Origin: Burhinus oedicnemus
Taxonomy: Eukaryota > Chordata > Aves > Charadriiformes > Burhinidae
Assembly (NCBI GenBank): GCA_008921705.1
Contig: VFFE01007878.1
Span: 2,113,893-2,177,892, forward strand
Direction of reading: 5' to 3'
Length of the DNA: 64,000 nt
In this document: positions 50,966 through 62,645 of the stretch, piece by piece
Layout: every line of letters starts with the position of its first letter
Numbering within the stretch: position 1 is the first letter of the stretch
The notes under the pieces: model-generated
The model's input: the letters and a program-made list of their open reading frames with translations, nothing else
What the model was told of the DNA's origin: nothing
The model's database searches: none
Position numbers and translations under genes: made by a program

Positions 50966-53329
50966 ATCTGCACAGGGGCTCCTCACTGGCTGGGGAAGAA
51001 CAGCGGTGAGGAGCACAGCACAGCACTAGCCCCGGTTTCTCCCCACCAGCAGCCAAGCAGCCTAGCTGCCGGGCTTGGACAAAACCGTGTTCAGCTCCGC
51101 GCTGTGTTTCCCCTCCCTTTCCTTGACAGAAAAACAGGCCCACGTGAGCACCATCCACTGGGGCCTGCCCAGCAGGGTGAGTGAGGAGCTCATTGTCAAA
51201 GTGAAGGCCTGAACACTAGCGAGAGCCTATAGGCATGCCGGGATGGGAATAGTTATCGCATCCCTTAGGGACTTCATGGGATGGAGACAATTTGTACAGA
51301 TGTCCTTGCTTTTAACACACATCAGGCCTCATCTCCCCTGCTTAGTATCCAGCAGAGACTGTATAAACATCACAGTTCTAGTCACAAAAGCCAACCAAAA
51401 TTAAAGTACGTATAAAAAGGAATTCATCCAGCTCCTAAACACTGCACAGATACTTCAGCGAGTCCTTCCTAAAATGAGAAGAGAGGGTTATAGGAGGAAA
51501 AAGGAGGGACCATGAGGACACTTTCACTTGAGCACGTGGGTTTAGCTCCTTCCTGGGACCTGATAACCATCACAAAGCTCATCAGCTTCTTTGCAAAGTG
51601 TTAGTACTGGTGTTCGCATCTCTGGTGCAATTGCCTCACCCGAACTTATAGCAATGCATATAAACCTCTATGGTTTACAAATCCTGACAAGACTTAGACC
51701 ACTCTTTCCATGAGGAGAGGATAACAAAATACACGTGTGATAGATGTTAAGCCACATTGCTTGACTGACTTCGAGGACACAGTCAAACAGTGATGGTAAA
51801 TGTTCAGAGATGAATAGGCTGTGAAGCTGAAAAGGTGAAAAAGTGATAATAGAAGAGTTGAGAAGAGAAAGATGAAACTGGAGAATGCAAGTATAAAGGG
51901 GTGCATATATTCAGGTTGGCCTGTATTTGTGACTCAACAAGGCAGTCAGAACCACCAGTCTTGAGGGGGGGAAAAAAAAAAAGACATGAATTCCAGAAAC
52001 TGGGAGAGAAAGCAAGTACAAGCTAAGAAAACAGTGAAAATGAAAGGGATTAAATTCAACACTCCAGAACATGTCAGATTGTAAAAGCATTATGTTAACA
52101 GGAATTAGCATGAACCTAGAAAATGCTGCAGCAGATTATTTTGGGTTTTTACAGTACTTTGAACTTGAAAAGACTACGTAATTGGTAGGTATTAGTATTA
52201 TTAACAAGCTGTCATGAATTTCTGGCAAGCAAGGCAGGCAAAACATTTTTTTGGAGGGGCTAATGACACGGGTTAGACAGCTCGTGCTTACTGGAGAACT
52301 GACAGATTGCTGTCTGCTATTGTTTTGAAGGATGATTTGTGAGATTTTTTGGAAGAATGGTAGCAGAAATTTGAAAAGAATCTATTTATATACAGAATTG
52401 TTTTACATGCAATATTAAAGCTGTTAAATTTGACTTGTTTTTACTTAAACTACAGCTTTGTTGCTACGCCAGTGATAAAGAGGAGCATACCAGATGGTAC
52501 ATAGGCCTTCTGAGATAATTATGAAAGTTTACTGAGCAGTGATTTATAATAATGACCCAAACACTGAGAGGAGCAAGAGAAAACAAAAATATCAGATTAA
52601 AATTACGCTTTTTGAAATGAATACAAATTGAATTTGCATATCTTTAGTACAGGTAAGTTCAATTTTAAGAGTTTGATAACAGGAGTTAAAATCTGTCCAT
52701 ACAAATTGATAAGGTATTAGTAAAATTGTTGTTCATTTGTAAACAAGGAGCCAAGACAAAATGTGCCTATAGCCATTCCTAACAGGTCTCTTTTGTTTCA
52801 ACTATTGTTCTTTCATCTTTGATTCATGCACTTTTTGTGCCCTGTCACTTCAAGGAATATTGGTAGGGGTGCTGTTTTGTGTTAAAAAAAAAGTGAGGGG
52901 GGGAAAGTCTACATTAACCACAATGTGAGAACACACCAAAGTTGTACTGTGATATAAAATCAACAGGGTCTGCGACATAGATAGATCCTCATAGTGCATC
53001 TGTTGGGGCTTGCCCCCAAATATTGGATTAGATTGGTGGGAAGCATTTCTGCTTTGTTGTGAGCAACAAGACAAGCTGTCAAATGCAGATGGGTTTGTAC
53101 TTGATCATAAATACAAAAAAAAAGAAAAAAATCTAATAAAATGTTGAAACTGGTTCAGCTGCAGCTGGAAGAGCAATGGGAGTTGTATGTGGTACATGAC
53201 GTTGCTGTAGCAACCTCACCATACCTAAATATATGAATATCCAAACTATTTTGATGTGTGAGCTGCACAGTGATTACAGAGTAAGGCCTCAGGTCGGAAC
53301 TGTCCCAGAGCTGTCTCTTTTCTCTCTTA
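50966..53329. other. Intergenic region, no gene recognised
   Basis: Includes a short GC-richer part (to about 51200), then AT-rich DNA. No repeat family with confidence, no coding homology. Confidence 0.6.
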
Positions 53330-53413
53330 CCCAAGGGGGTGTTCTTTTTTATTGTCCCTTGAATAGACAGCTTATTCTATTCAGCAAACAATAAAAAAGA
53401 ACACCCTTTGGGG
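53330..53413. repeat. 84-bp near-palindrome (hairpin)
   Basis: Left arm 53330-53366 and right arm 53377-53413 are inverted copies separated by a 10-nt loop. The core block GGGTGTTCTTTTTTATTGT pairs perfectly over 19 bp, and the loop-proximal 6 bp (GAATAG/CTATTC) also pair. By eye about 30 of 37 positions pair before counting G-U. It could be a miniature inverted-repeat transposon remnant, a small-RNA precursor or a chance palindrome. Confidence 0.85.
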
Positions 53414-56400
53414 AAGAATAAGAGGATAAGACTGGTTTTGTAGTATGACTGGTTTTGTATTGGTATTACTTCACGAGTCTCATTTTTTTATGCCTGAAGA
53501 TACTTTAAAAGTGTCTAGTGTGGTTCATGTGTACTAGGAAAGTGTTATTCCAGTATCTTTTTTCTCACCTGAGATTATTTGAGATAGTTTATTTCAAGCA
53601 CTATTATTTCAAGATTTATCTTACAGAAAATATTTTTTTTTTACTTGTAAAAAAAATACACACATCTTAGTTATTTTAATTTCCTCCACTTCTCTGAAGT
53701 AGTCAGTTGCCCTTTTAGGTTTTATATGTGTTTGATTAAGAAACAAGAGAGAGGAAAACTGACTGTAGAATTTAGGACACTGTGCTTGTTACCCATTTCA
53801 TTCACTTGGGCAAACGCTATCTCAGAAATCAAGCTAAACATATTTTAAAAACTGACTAGCTCTCAAATGGCTATGTCTTGTGAGAAACTATGCATCTATG
53901 ATACTTCCATTGGGTTTTTTTTCCTTTTTTTAATGATTTGACGTTTATTGTCATGTGTTTTCCAGCATGCTGCTCTGGAAGAAATATGCAATATGATTCA
54001 GTACTTAATCATAGAATAAGTGGATTGTGCGCCAGTAAAGATGGTGGTTATTTCTCCAGAGATTGAAATGGCAGCACGCTCAAGCCTAATATTCACAACT
54101 TTCCACCCTTCCATGCTGTGCTTCCCTCCTCCTGCAAAGCCTTACATGCGTTTCAAGAAGTCCTGCTCCTTTGCATGCCAGTGTTTTACTTTGTAGTGGC
54201 GCAGTGAGGAGGTAAACAACTTTGTTTGGGAACAGTAGAGTTAATGAAGCTTGGTTTCCTATTAGTTTAGGTCTTTGTCCTTCATCTCCTCCTCTCTCCC
54301 TCTCTACGTAGTGTCCCAGCTTCCCATTTAAGTCCCTCATGATACCCTCGCCTAGCGAAGAGAGCTGCCTCACCAGAGCACATGCAGGATATGCTGAGCA
54401 GCTGACTGCGGAACAGGCAAGTTCTGCCGTGTCCTCTCCAACAAGTTTCGCTTCCGAGGAATTTCTACGTATCGTGAGAACTTCTGCTTCTCTTTCAAAT
54501 TTGGTTGAAATTTGGATGTCCATTTCAGAAGTTTTTTGTGGGGAGCAGGAAGGGAGAGTTTGCCTGATTGGGAGCTTGTCCTGCTTAGGAAACTGGGCTA
54601 AATGTTACAGCAGCCGCACAATCCCCTGTAGTAAACTACAGTTAATTGAAGATGCCATTTTGACAACTATGAAATTATTTATTTACAACAATAATTATAG
54701 AAGGAAAGTGCTAAATTTTCTCTAAGCTCTTTGGAGACTTCAATTCTTAGACATTTCCATTCAAACTGAATTTTTTTTTCCTGTCTAAACTAACTTCATC
54801 CTGATGCGAGAGGGTTGGGGATGTATTTGGAAGGAGCAGAGCAAAAGGGGCCTAATCTCGGAAAGCAATCTCAGAGAAAAGCCCAAAGGGTGTTTCTGGA
54901 CTGCTCAGGTGCTGATAACTTACAACAGCACTTGATAGCTTTCAGGATGGTGACAGCGCGGCGTGGTTAGGGGTGCAAACTACAGTATTTGCACTGTCAG
55001 CCTCTCCTGGGGCATCACCCTCTGGCCTTCACGTGCAAGGTTTCGGAAGGGACGCAGAAAGATCATGCCTACATCAGGGGAGTTCTTCTTTGGCCAGGTA
55101 TTACCTGTTAATGCTCCTGCATGCTTAGATAGCCGTTCCTCACTGTTTCTGTAGCTTGCTCTTCGTATTAAATACAATTCTTATAAACTTTCCTACATAA
55201 AGCAAGAATTGCTCCTAAAGTGTGCTAAATGGTGCTGATCCAAAGGAGTAACTCCCAGTCTATTGCTGATTGCACAGAGTAGAATTCCACTAGTTATTTC
55301 CCAGAAATACTTTCTATTTATAAGATTTTGAAAACATTTATTTCATCTAAACATGGAGACATGTATAAATTATGTACTTACAAAAATGTGAATATTACCT
55401 TTAAAGTGCTATATATTTTCTCAAAGTCCATTCATGTTCTTAAAGTAATTAAATTGGGCAATACCAGCACTGGAATAGTTGTTTAAGTAGGGGATTCAGT
55501 CCAGGGGGAAAAAACAGCCAAGCACAACCAAACTTTACTGCTTTCCATATCTGTTAGAGTAGCAATTTTATTGTGAATGGCAGCTACAAAGATCGGTACC
55601 ACTTCCATTTTATGTACTTCTTGAAGGTGTGGACCTTATGATATTACAGCTGACATTTCTTCTTGTTGTTCTAAGAAACAAAAGCAGACTAGTCTGCACT
55701 AGCCTTGTAGGTTGTCTGATGAAAAGCTCGGTTTCATAAAATACATTTAAACCTGTGGTTTATAGCAGAGGACTGTCTTCTGTCCGGGTCTGTTCCTTAC
55801 AAGCACATGCTGAGTTGTAGATAAATCTGAGGGTGGAATATCGGTTTCATTGGAACAATCAGGGAGTTTCACATTTCATCCTGCTCCTGCTGTACTTGCA
55901 CTTGGGCACAGCAGATCACCCGTGCAGAGTTCACCCCAGGACTGCAGGCTATCTTTAGATCATTTAAAACATTCTTGATAGGGCATAGTCAAGGATGATC
56001 GTCTACTGCATGATTTGCCTTCCCTCAACATCCCTGATTTAGTGGCATCCTATATATCCTGACCACTTAGAATCAGTATTGGGTCAGAAAATTATGCTAT
56101 AAAGGAAAGCAGTACTTGCTATTTATTTAATATGTAAAGAGTTAAATACATTTGAAGACAATGCAGCTTCATCAAAATCAGTTTTGCCTGAACTGCTGGA
56201 TATGTGACCTTTGGAATGGTAACAAGAGGCATGCATACATTTCTTATTCCTACAAGTAATTGCTGGTGTTATTAACTAGTGAAATACACAATATAGTAGT
56301 AAGCCTTGCCATTATCTTTTAAAAGAGCACTGGTCAGGAAGCACACTGGGTTACATTTTAAAGATTATTCTAATGTTAATGTGTTAATTTAAAAACTGGA

Positions 56401-56417
56401 GACATTTCTGACATTAT
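53414..56417. other. Intergenic region, no gene recognised
   Basis: AT-rich with a GC-richer part at 54.08-54.73 kb where 128- and 145-codon open frames overlap on opposite strands. Neither has a recognisable domain, splice context or codon signal, and I do not call them genes. Confidence 0.6.
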
Positions 56418-56512
56418 AGATCTTTGTATGACAAAGCCTGCTGCAGTAACTACAGAAGTTTCTTTTAATACAGATCTGTGGATGACAAAACCTGCTATAA
56501 TGGTTCCTAAGT
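56418..56512. repeat. Imperfect ~54-bp tandem duplication
   Basis: AGATCTTTGTATGACAAAGC at 56418 recurs as AGATCTGTGGATGACAAAAC at 56472, followed in both by CTGCT. About two copies, the second incomplete. Confidence 0.75.
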
Positions 56513-58590
56513 TGTTTGGTTGCTAGAAACTTGACATCTAAAAAAACCCCAGGCGTGTGCTTAGGGTTTGATTCCACCAGATGACCCCAGGATACTACGG
56601 CAGTGGGCTTAAGCTGCTCTCTGTAAAGCTGAGAACGGACCCAGAATGAGAACCTCACAAAGACTTTTTGCAGATACTTTTCTACACAGCACCCTCACTT
56701 GCTAAATGACATTGCAAAAAATGCCCAGTTTATTAATTAAGCACAGTTCTTCAGCAAGACAGTTTCCATTGTTTATAAACACATTTTTTATTTCTCTTTT
56801 ATGCTACATTCAGTTTGTACATTATAAAGAAAACTACTAGCATGTTAAGACATGCCCAAAATAAAAGCCCAAAGTCAATAGCTGATGACTGAAGAAATAA
56901 CCATAATAAGGTTTTAGAAGCCAACTAGTCAGTATGAGAAACTGGGTTTTAAAGATGATGGCGATTCTGTGGACATCAGTTTGCCAGTCCTTAGGACTTT
57001 AAAGGGAACTTATGTTCAGAGGTGTCTGAACATACATCATTCTCAAGGATCTTGGGTTGGTCACCCACAGCTGAGACCTCCCATATTATTTACAAATCAC
57101 AGACTAATCCCGTTTGGTTTCAAGGAACAATTTGGTGAGAAGTGTAAGCTCAAAAACGCATACCAAAAAATACTTTAGTCCTTCTGACTCAAGCGAAACA
57201 AATCAGTTTCCAGTGTTTGTTTGCATCCTTACTTTTTGGCTTACTGCTACCAGGCTACACTGCTGTAACTCCCCTACACTGTTGCATTTTTGACATTGCG
57301 TAGTCCATAAGCTAAGAGAGTAAAAATGAACAGGAAATTAAAGTTTTGGTTCAGTGTTCATGTAATTGTCCCCATGTTTCACCAAAGCAATGTCACAGGG
57401 GTTTGCATAAATAAATACAAACTTAAATAAATACACATGAACACATTTGCACAAACACACATTTATTTTTTTTTTTTTTTTACAAATTGTATTTGTAAAA
57501 CCCGATCCAGCTATTTTTTCCCAGCTACTTTTGAGAGGAGGACTGAACTGGACTTCAGAAAGAGTATCTTTCAAGGCAGAATTTGGACTTAAGCAAATAA
57601 AATCTATTCACTTGCACATTATTAATCCGTAAGCAGTAACAGAGTTCTGTCATGAACTGTTCTGAATCTCAAAGAAACCAGAGCAAGGCATATACAGTCT
57701 TTCATTAGATATATGTATATGTTGTTTTATGCCCCTTCCTTTGTCTTTAATTCGTGCTTTTAAATTCTAGAACCTTATTTTACTGCAAATAGAGTGCTAA
57801 AAGAAGCCTTGCCCGCACTGGATAAAAAAATCAGCTAACTCTAAATATACTTAGAATGGTTCTTTTTCTAAAAGAAAATCTTAAATAGTTCTTTGCACTA
57901 TTTTTATACTTTCTTCAAGTTTCTTTATAACCTACAATAATTTGTTTCTTCAATTTTTGATATTTAAAAACTTGAATAAAGGTTTGTGTAAATACCTTAT
58001 TTTGCATATAGGAACAGATTAAATATAGGTGCACTTCCACTTCTAGGATCAGTGTTGCTTCCTTCATTTCTGTTTCTGTAATTGGATCAATGCAGTTTGT
58101 TTCATTTTACTTTGCCTTCCAGGAGAATAAGCCTTGTTCCTAAAAACACATCTTAATATCAGAAAAATATCTTTACTTCTTGTTGCCAAACTTTGTAAGC
58201 TCATTACAAAGCTATCTTTAAAACTTTGGGATTTAGAAAACCTCACATAGTTAAACTGGGATTTATGTAACTTTTTTTTTTAATAGTAACTGCTTTTTAA
58301 TTCAAAATTGTCAATTTATTATAAAGTTTGCACATAACGATTACCATTATTAGGCTGCATTTAACTATTTGCACACAGTTAAAGCTTCACACATTTGGGG
58401 AAAGGATGACAATTTCCTGTTGGTATCTGTACAGTGAGGTTATGTATTTACTCTAGAGCGAAAGATAATTTTCAGGGCCACAACACGACCAGCTGAAGCT
58501 TGAAACACTTTTAATGAGGGGGAATGATTATGCCAATAAAATGCCAAGAAGTTACATGCACTTAACGCACACCCACACACACACCCCTAA
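56513..58590. other. Intergenic region, no gene recognised
   Basis: AT-rich. Short A/T and AC-rich simple stretches near 57415-57480 and 58568-58586. No coding homology seen. Confidence 0.6.
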
Positions 58591-59757
58591 GGAGCAACAG
58601 CCAACATGGGTTTGTGAAAAAGCAACGTCAAACCAATATAACTTCTTTTGAATCAGAGCAGGAACGCTTATGAATACAGGGAAAATACCAAATGTTATAT
58701 ATGTTGACTTCATTAAGGCTTTTGCAGTGTGTCATTATGACATATCCATAACTTGGGGTATCCTGTAGCATACCCATAAGCCATAGAAGCACGATCCAGA
58801 TTGAACTCCAGAATTGGTTAATGGCCCCATAGTGAATGGTCAGTGCAGAAGAGTGTATCAAAATGGGTGTGTTCACATGGCTTCTGTCCAATCCTGGTAT
58901 TTACAACCCGGCTCAAGGGATACACACTGCACATACCAAATCTGAAGATGACCCTAAACTGAGAAGGGGCTGTAAGCATGCTGGAGGTCGAGATTAAAAT
59001 TCAAAGTGAGCTTGCAAATTAAATTGTTTGAAAAAACAGCACATTACGCAATAGCAAAAAGCACAGGTTCCACACAGGACAAAAAAAGAGTTGCACAAAT
59101 ATAGTTGAGGGGGAAAAAAAGCCTGCGTAACCATTCTGCAGAAGCAGATCTGGGAGTGATAACAGGTCACGCCACCGTGAAAAATGGAAACACCATATGT
59201 GGTTGTATGAAAATGAGTACAGCCCCAAGACTGCTCTTTTCTTTGAGTAGAACTGTTGTACCCAGGGCCCAGTAAGGCAAGAGCACTGTGTCCAGTTTGG
59301 GGCATAGTTTGGGACATACAGCGCTTTTTTTTTTTGTGGCTGAATTGGAGACTGTTCAGAAAAGACCTCTGGTTATTTTCATTTCTCCAGATCATGGCCG
59401 TTAAGGAAAGATTAAATAAATGGGACATGCTGAATATAAAGCAGAGAATACCGAGGAGAACCTGTCTGCAAGTATACAGAAAGATACTGCAAGAGGTGGA
59501 GAAACATCTGTCCTCTATTTTCGTGAAAAACAGAACGAGTAGTGATTGCATTAGGCTTAAGAAATTCTTTCAAACCACAGAGATAATTAAACACCAGAGT
59601 ATAACATCTGGTGAGGTTGTGAATTCGTCATCATTAGAAACTTTTAAGAACCAGTTAGGGAAACATCTGCCAAAGCTGACACAGGTATAGTTGATCCTGC
59701 CTTCGGGCAGAGAAAGGACTGGATGATCTCCTGCAGCCCCTTCCAGCTACGTTTTTT
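58591..59757 (+). repeat. Old, degraded CR1/L3-like LINE
   Basis: Scattered reverse-transcriptase signatures in decayed frames on the + strand: 'acagccaacatgggttt' (the ANMGF segment), 'gacttcattaaggcttttgc' (DFIKAF, motif A), 'ttgtacccagggcccagtaag' and 'gttgtgaattcgtcatcatt'. The end resembles the CR1/L3 3' UTR: GATCCTGCCTTCGGGCAGAG, GGACTGGATGATCTCCTGCA, CCCCTTCCAGCTACG. Many indels and stops; much older than the copies at 48-51 kb. A 144-codon frame at 59256-59690 is part of this remnant, not a gene. Confidence 0.75.
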
Positions 59758-61458
59758 TAATGATTCTTTCTCTCTCTTCCTCGGTTTCATTAGTATGCTT
59801 TCCCCAGCTACTTAATCTGCCGCCTTGCACCTGATTTTAACAGGAACGACACAGGACAATTCAGAAAATCATGTAGACCTCATGGAGGCTTTCCTTAGTT
59901 TAGCCTTCTAATTAATCTTTACCAGATAAGACAACAATATCATGTGAACAAGTCTGTGTGGTTGATTTTAATACATTACAGTTTTCTTTGGTCAATATTT
60001 ATATACTTCAAATGAGAAAAAACAGTATTTGAGTCTATTTACAATGTGGATTGTAATTAGATTGTTAGGGATGTAACAAACCCCCAAATTCCCAGCTCCT
60101 GCTTCTGAGGTAAGAACAAAGAGAGGGAAAAAGCAAATGCTGAATTAGTCCTCTGGTTCTCAAGCTATGATGAACCAAACTACAGCTCCTAGAGATAGAT
60201 ACCACTGCCTGTAGCTATCTACCTCTTCTTCCCTCCATGCTCTCTGTCTCTTTGTAAGGCAGGGACAAAAGGAAAGACAGGCCATGGCTTTGTGGGAAGA
60301 GTTCACAGCCCCTTGCAGTAACCGCAGCTGTTGCTGAGGTCAGATATTCGCTGGTCCGCTAGGGGCTGGGGGTGACAAGAGTCCTCTTATCCCTGCTGCC
60401 AGCCGCACTTTGTGATGAACATCGGAAAGACAAACAGACAACCATGGCCAGCACTGAAACAGGGCGACTTTCCTTCTCCTCCTGCGATCCCAGCAAAGCC
60501 AAGAGCTGGAGCCCAGAGGTCATCCAGCTGGTGCATCTCCAGCCCCAGAGGTGGGGAAATCAAACTGGTATAGTAGTCCATAAAGCAGCTATGGACTAAT
60601 GGACATGACCCCATATAAATGCAATGTTCTCCTTGGTTTGTTCCTGTATTGCATGTTTATAAAAGGTCCCTTTTTCACTGTGAGAACCAGCACAAAAGGA
60701 GCTCGGTACCAGACAGAATTAATCTCCAGAGTTTTTTCAATTTCTGACTTTTTATATTCACTTCTTTTTGGGGGGCAGGGCAAGGGGAGTATTTAATAAG
60801 TGTTTCTGAAGACATGCTTCACATTTAAGGCTTTGATGAGATTTTCAATTAAAACAGAATAAACCTTGTGGGATGAAAACCAATGTACCTCTTAATTGGC
60901 ATGTCACATTAAATGCAAATAAACACATTGTATTGCCTACATTGCAGAAGCCAAGAGGATATTTGCAAATTATTCCCTAGCAAGTACTGTGATGTTTTAT
61001 TTTCTAACTCGCTGCTATGCTGACAGCTCAGTTTTCAAATAATCATTAAGTGAGGTCTTTAACATTTATGTCACTTCTTAGTTATATAAACAAACGAAGT
61101 TCAAGTACCTTCTCTCTTTTAAAAAGACGAAGAACAATAAAATACATATTCTTAGGTCTTTGTCTTTTTTATGGCTGTTTGGTCAAACAATCTAATCACG
61201 GCAGAATTTTCTGCCAGAGCAAGTTGAGCTCCATCACCTGAATGTCAAGAATTTCATTACTGCTCCATTAACGTCTTGAGCGCCAGTCTGCAGAAATGTC
61301 TCGCCGCTGCTGTGTGTAGCAAAGAACGACTTCTCTGCTAACTTTTGGCCCACTAGCAGTTTTCATTTCTGGCGGAAATCTGGCCGTCAAGTGCCTAAGC
61401 AGGGAGAGTGGGATCGGGGATGCTGCTGATGCGGAAAGCCAAGCGAGCTCGTCCTCAG

Positions 61459-61477
61459 GGCCACCAGGGGGAGAGCA
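61459..61477 (+). promoter_or_regulatory. CTCF-binding site, near consensus
   Basis: GGCCACCAGGGGGAGAGCA matches the CTCF core CCASYAGRKGGCRS at all but one or two places (A for C after the G run). It lies in a GC-rich patch within AT-rich surroundings. Orientation is + strand. This is motif evidence only; occupancy is unknown. Confidence 0.6.
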
Positions 61478-62589
61478 CTGCCCCTGGATTTGTAACGCGC
61501 TCGAAATCCGTGCAAAGGTGAACCTTTTTCTACTGCTAAGACTTTTCAGAGACTTAGGTCCGTCAATGGCAACAGTAGTCATACTGAATTAGTTTTGAGA
61601 AAATGATGCATTTAATGTTTTCTTTTCTAAAATACTGTAAAACCTCCATGTAATCAAATTGTACTTAATCCATAAATTAAAAAATAATTTAATAATTACA
61701 TGGATCATGTCCTCTCCGTCTGTTAATATTGCATATTACCTTATTTCAAACTTAATCCTACTATTTTTAACAGGACTAAGTGCATAAGTAAGATATAATT
61801 TAGCATGACTAAGTACAGAAAAATATTGCTTTAAGTGAAAGGAACAAACCTGTTCAAAGCCACTCTACAGCATAACGCACACCTTGGCCTCTAGTAAACT
61901 CCGAGTAAGAATATGAAAGAAAGGAAAAAGAAACATAAATCGTTTAAATGACGATACTCAAAGAGAGGTACTCTCTGTGCTCACATTAGGTTCAGAATGT
62001 AAGGAAAGAAGAAATGTACTGGGGTTTGTATCTTGTTGGAACAACTGATAAAAATATATTTGAAATGTAGTGACAATGTGAGTTCTTCCTGTAGTACCTT
62101 TTATGGATATTGTATGTTGTATCTCTCATTCTAAGCAAGTATTCAGGATGAATTCCTCATATATCTTCTGACATTTTTTTTTCTACACACTTACTTTCCT
62201 TGCAGGGGAAAAAAGCCCACAGAAAACTGGATGTATGGCACAAAAGCAAGTTCCATGGAGGAGCTATTTAAAATACAGCTCCGCTGCACCTTTGTAAGTG
62301 GCAGCTGGTCAGATTTAAGAGTCAGCATGAATTTTTAACCGCAGTTACGACTAAAGCTCACTACGCTTGCAGTCAGGCACGTGAACTGAGGGTCAGGACC
62401 AGTTTTGGGGTGGTGTGTAGGTAGCCCTCAGCTCTACTAAGCCAAAAAGGTAGAAGAGATGCAACAGCTAAATGTCCACTAGATGCCAGGCTTCCTTTGC
62501 GGAGCAGAGCAGTCGTGCCGGCTTTCCACAGGCTTTATCCAGATGGCCTCTGCGTTCACTCTCTCACTGATGTAGTGGACACAAGCTCT

Positions 62590-62645
62590 AGTGTTTAGCA
62601 CCAAATCCTGATCCCGTTCAGGTTCAATGGCAAACCCTCCGGATT
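62590..62645. repeat. Possible ancient amniote repeat fragment
   Basis: The + strand stretch CACCAAATCCTGATCCCGTT, then CAGGTTCAATGGCAAACCCT resembles the CAAATCCTGCTCCCATTGAAGTCAATGG pattern common in old sauropsid repeats. A 69-codon open frame on the - strand crosses it and is not called. Confidence 0.3.

Noticed and set aside
58994..59551. 185-codon open frame on the - strand
   Set aside because: Antisense to the degraded CR1/L3-like element; no recognisable protein.
61268..61582. 104-codon - strand frame around the CTCF motif
   Set aside because: No homology; the frame is explained by local GC content.
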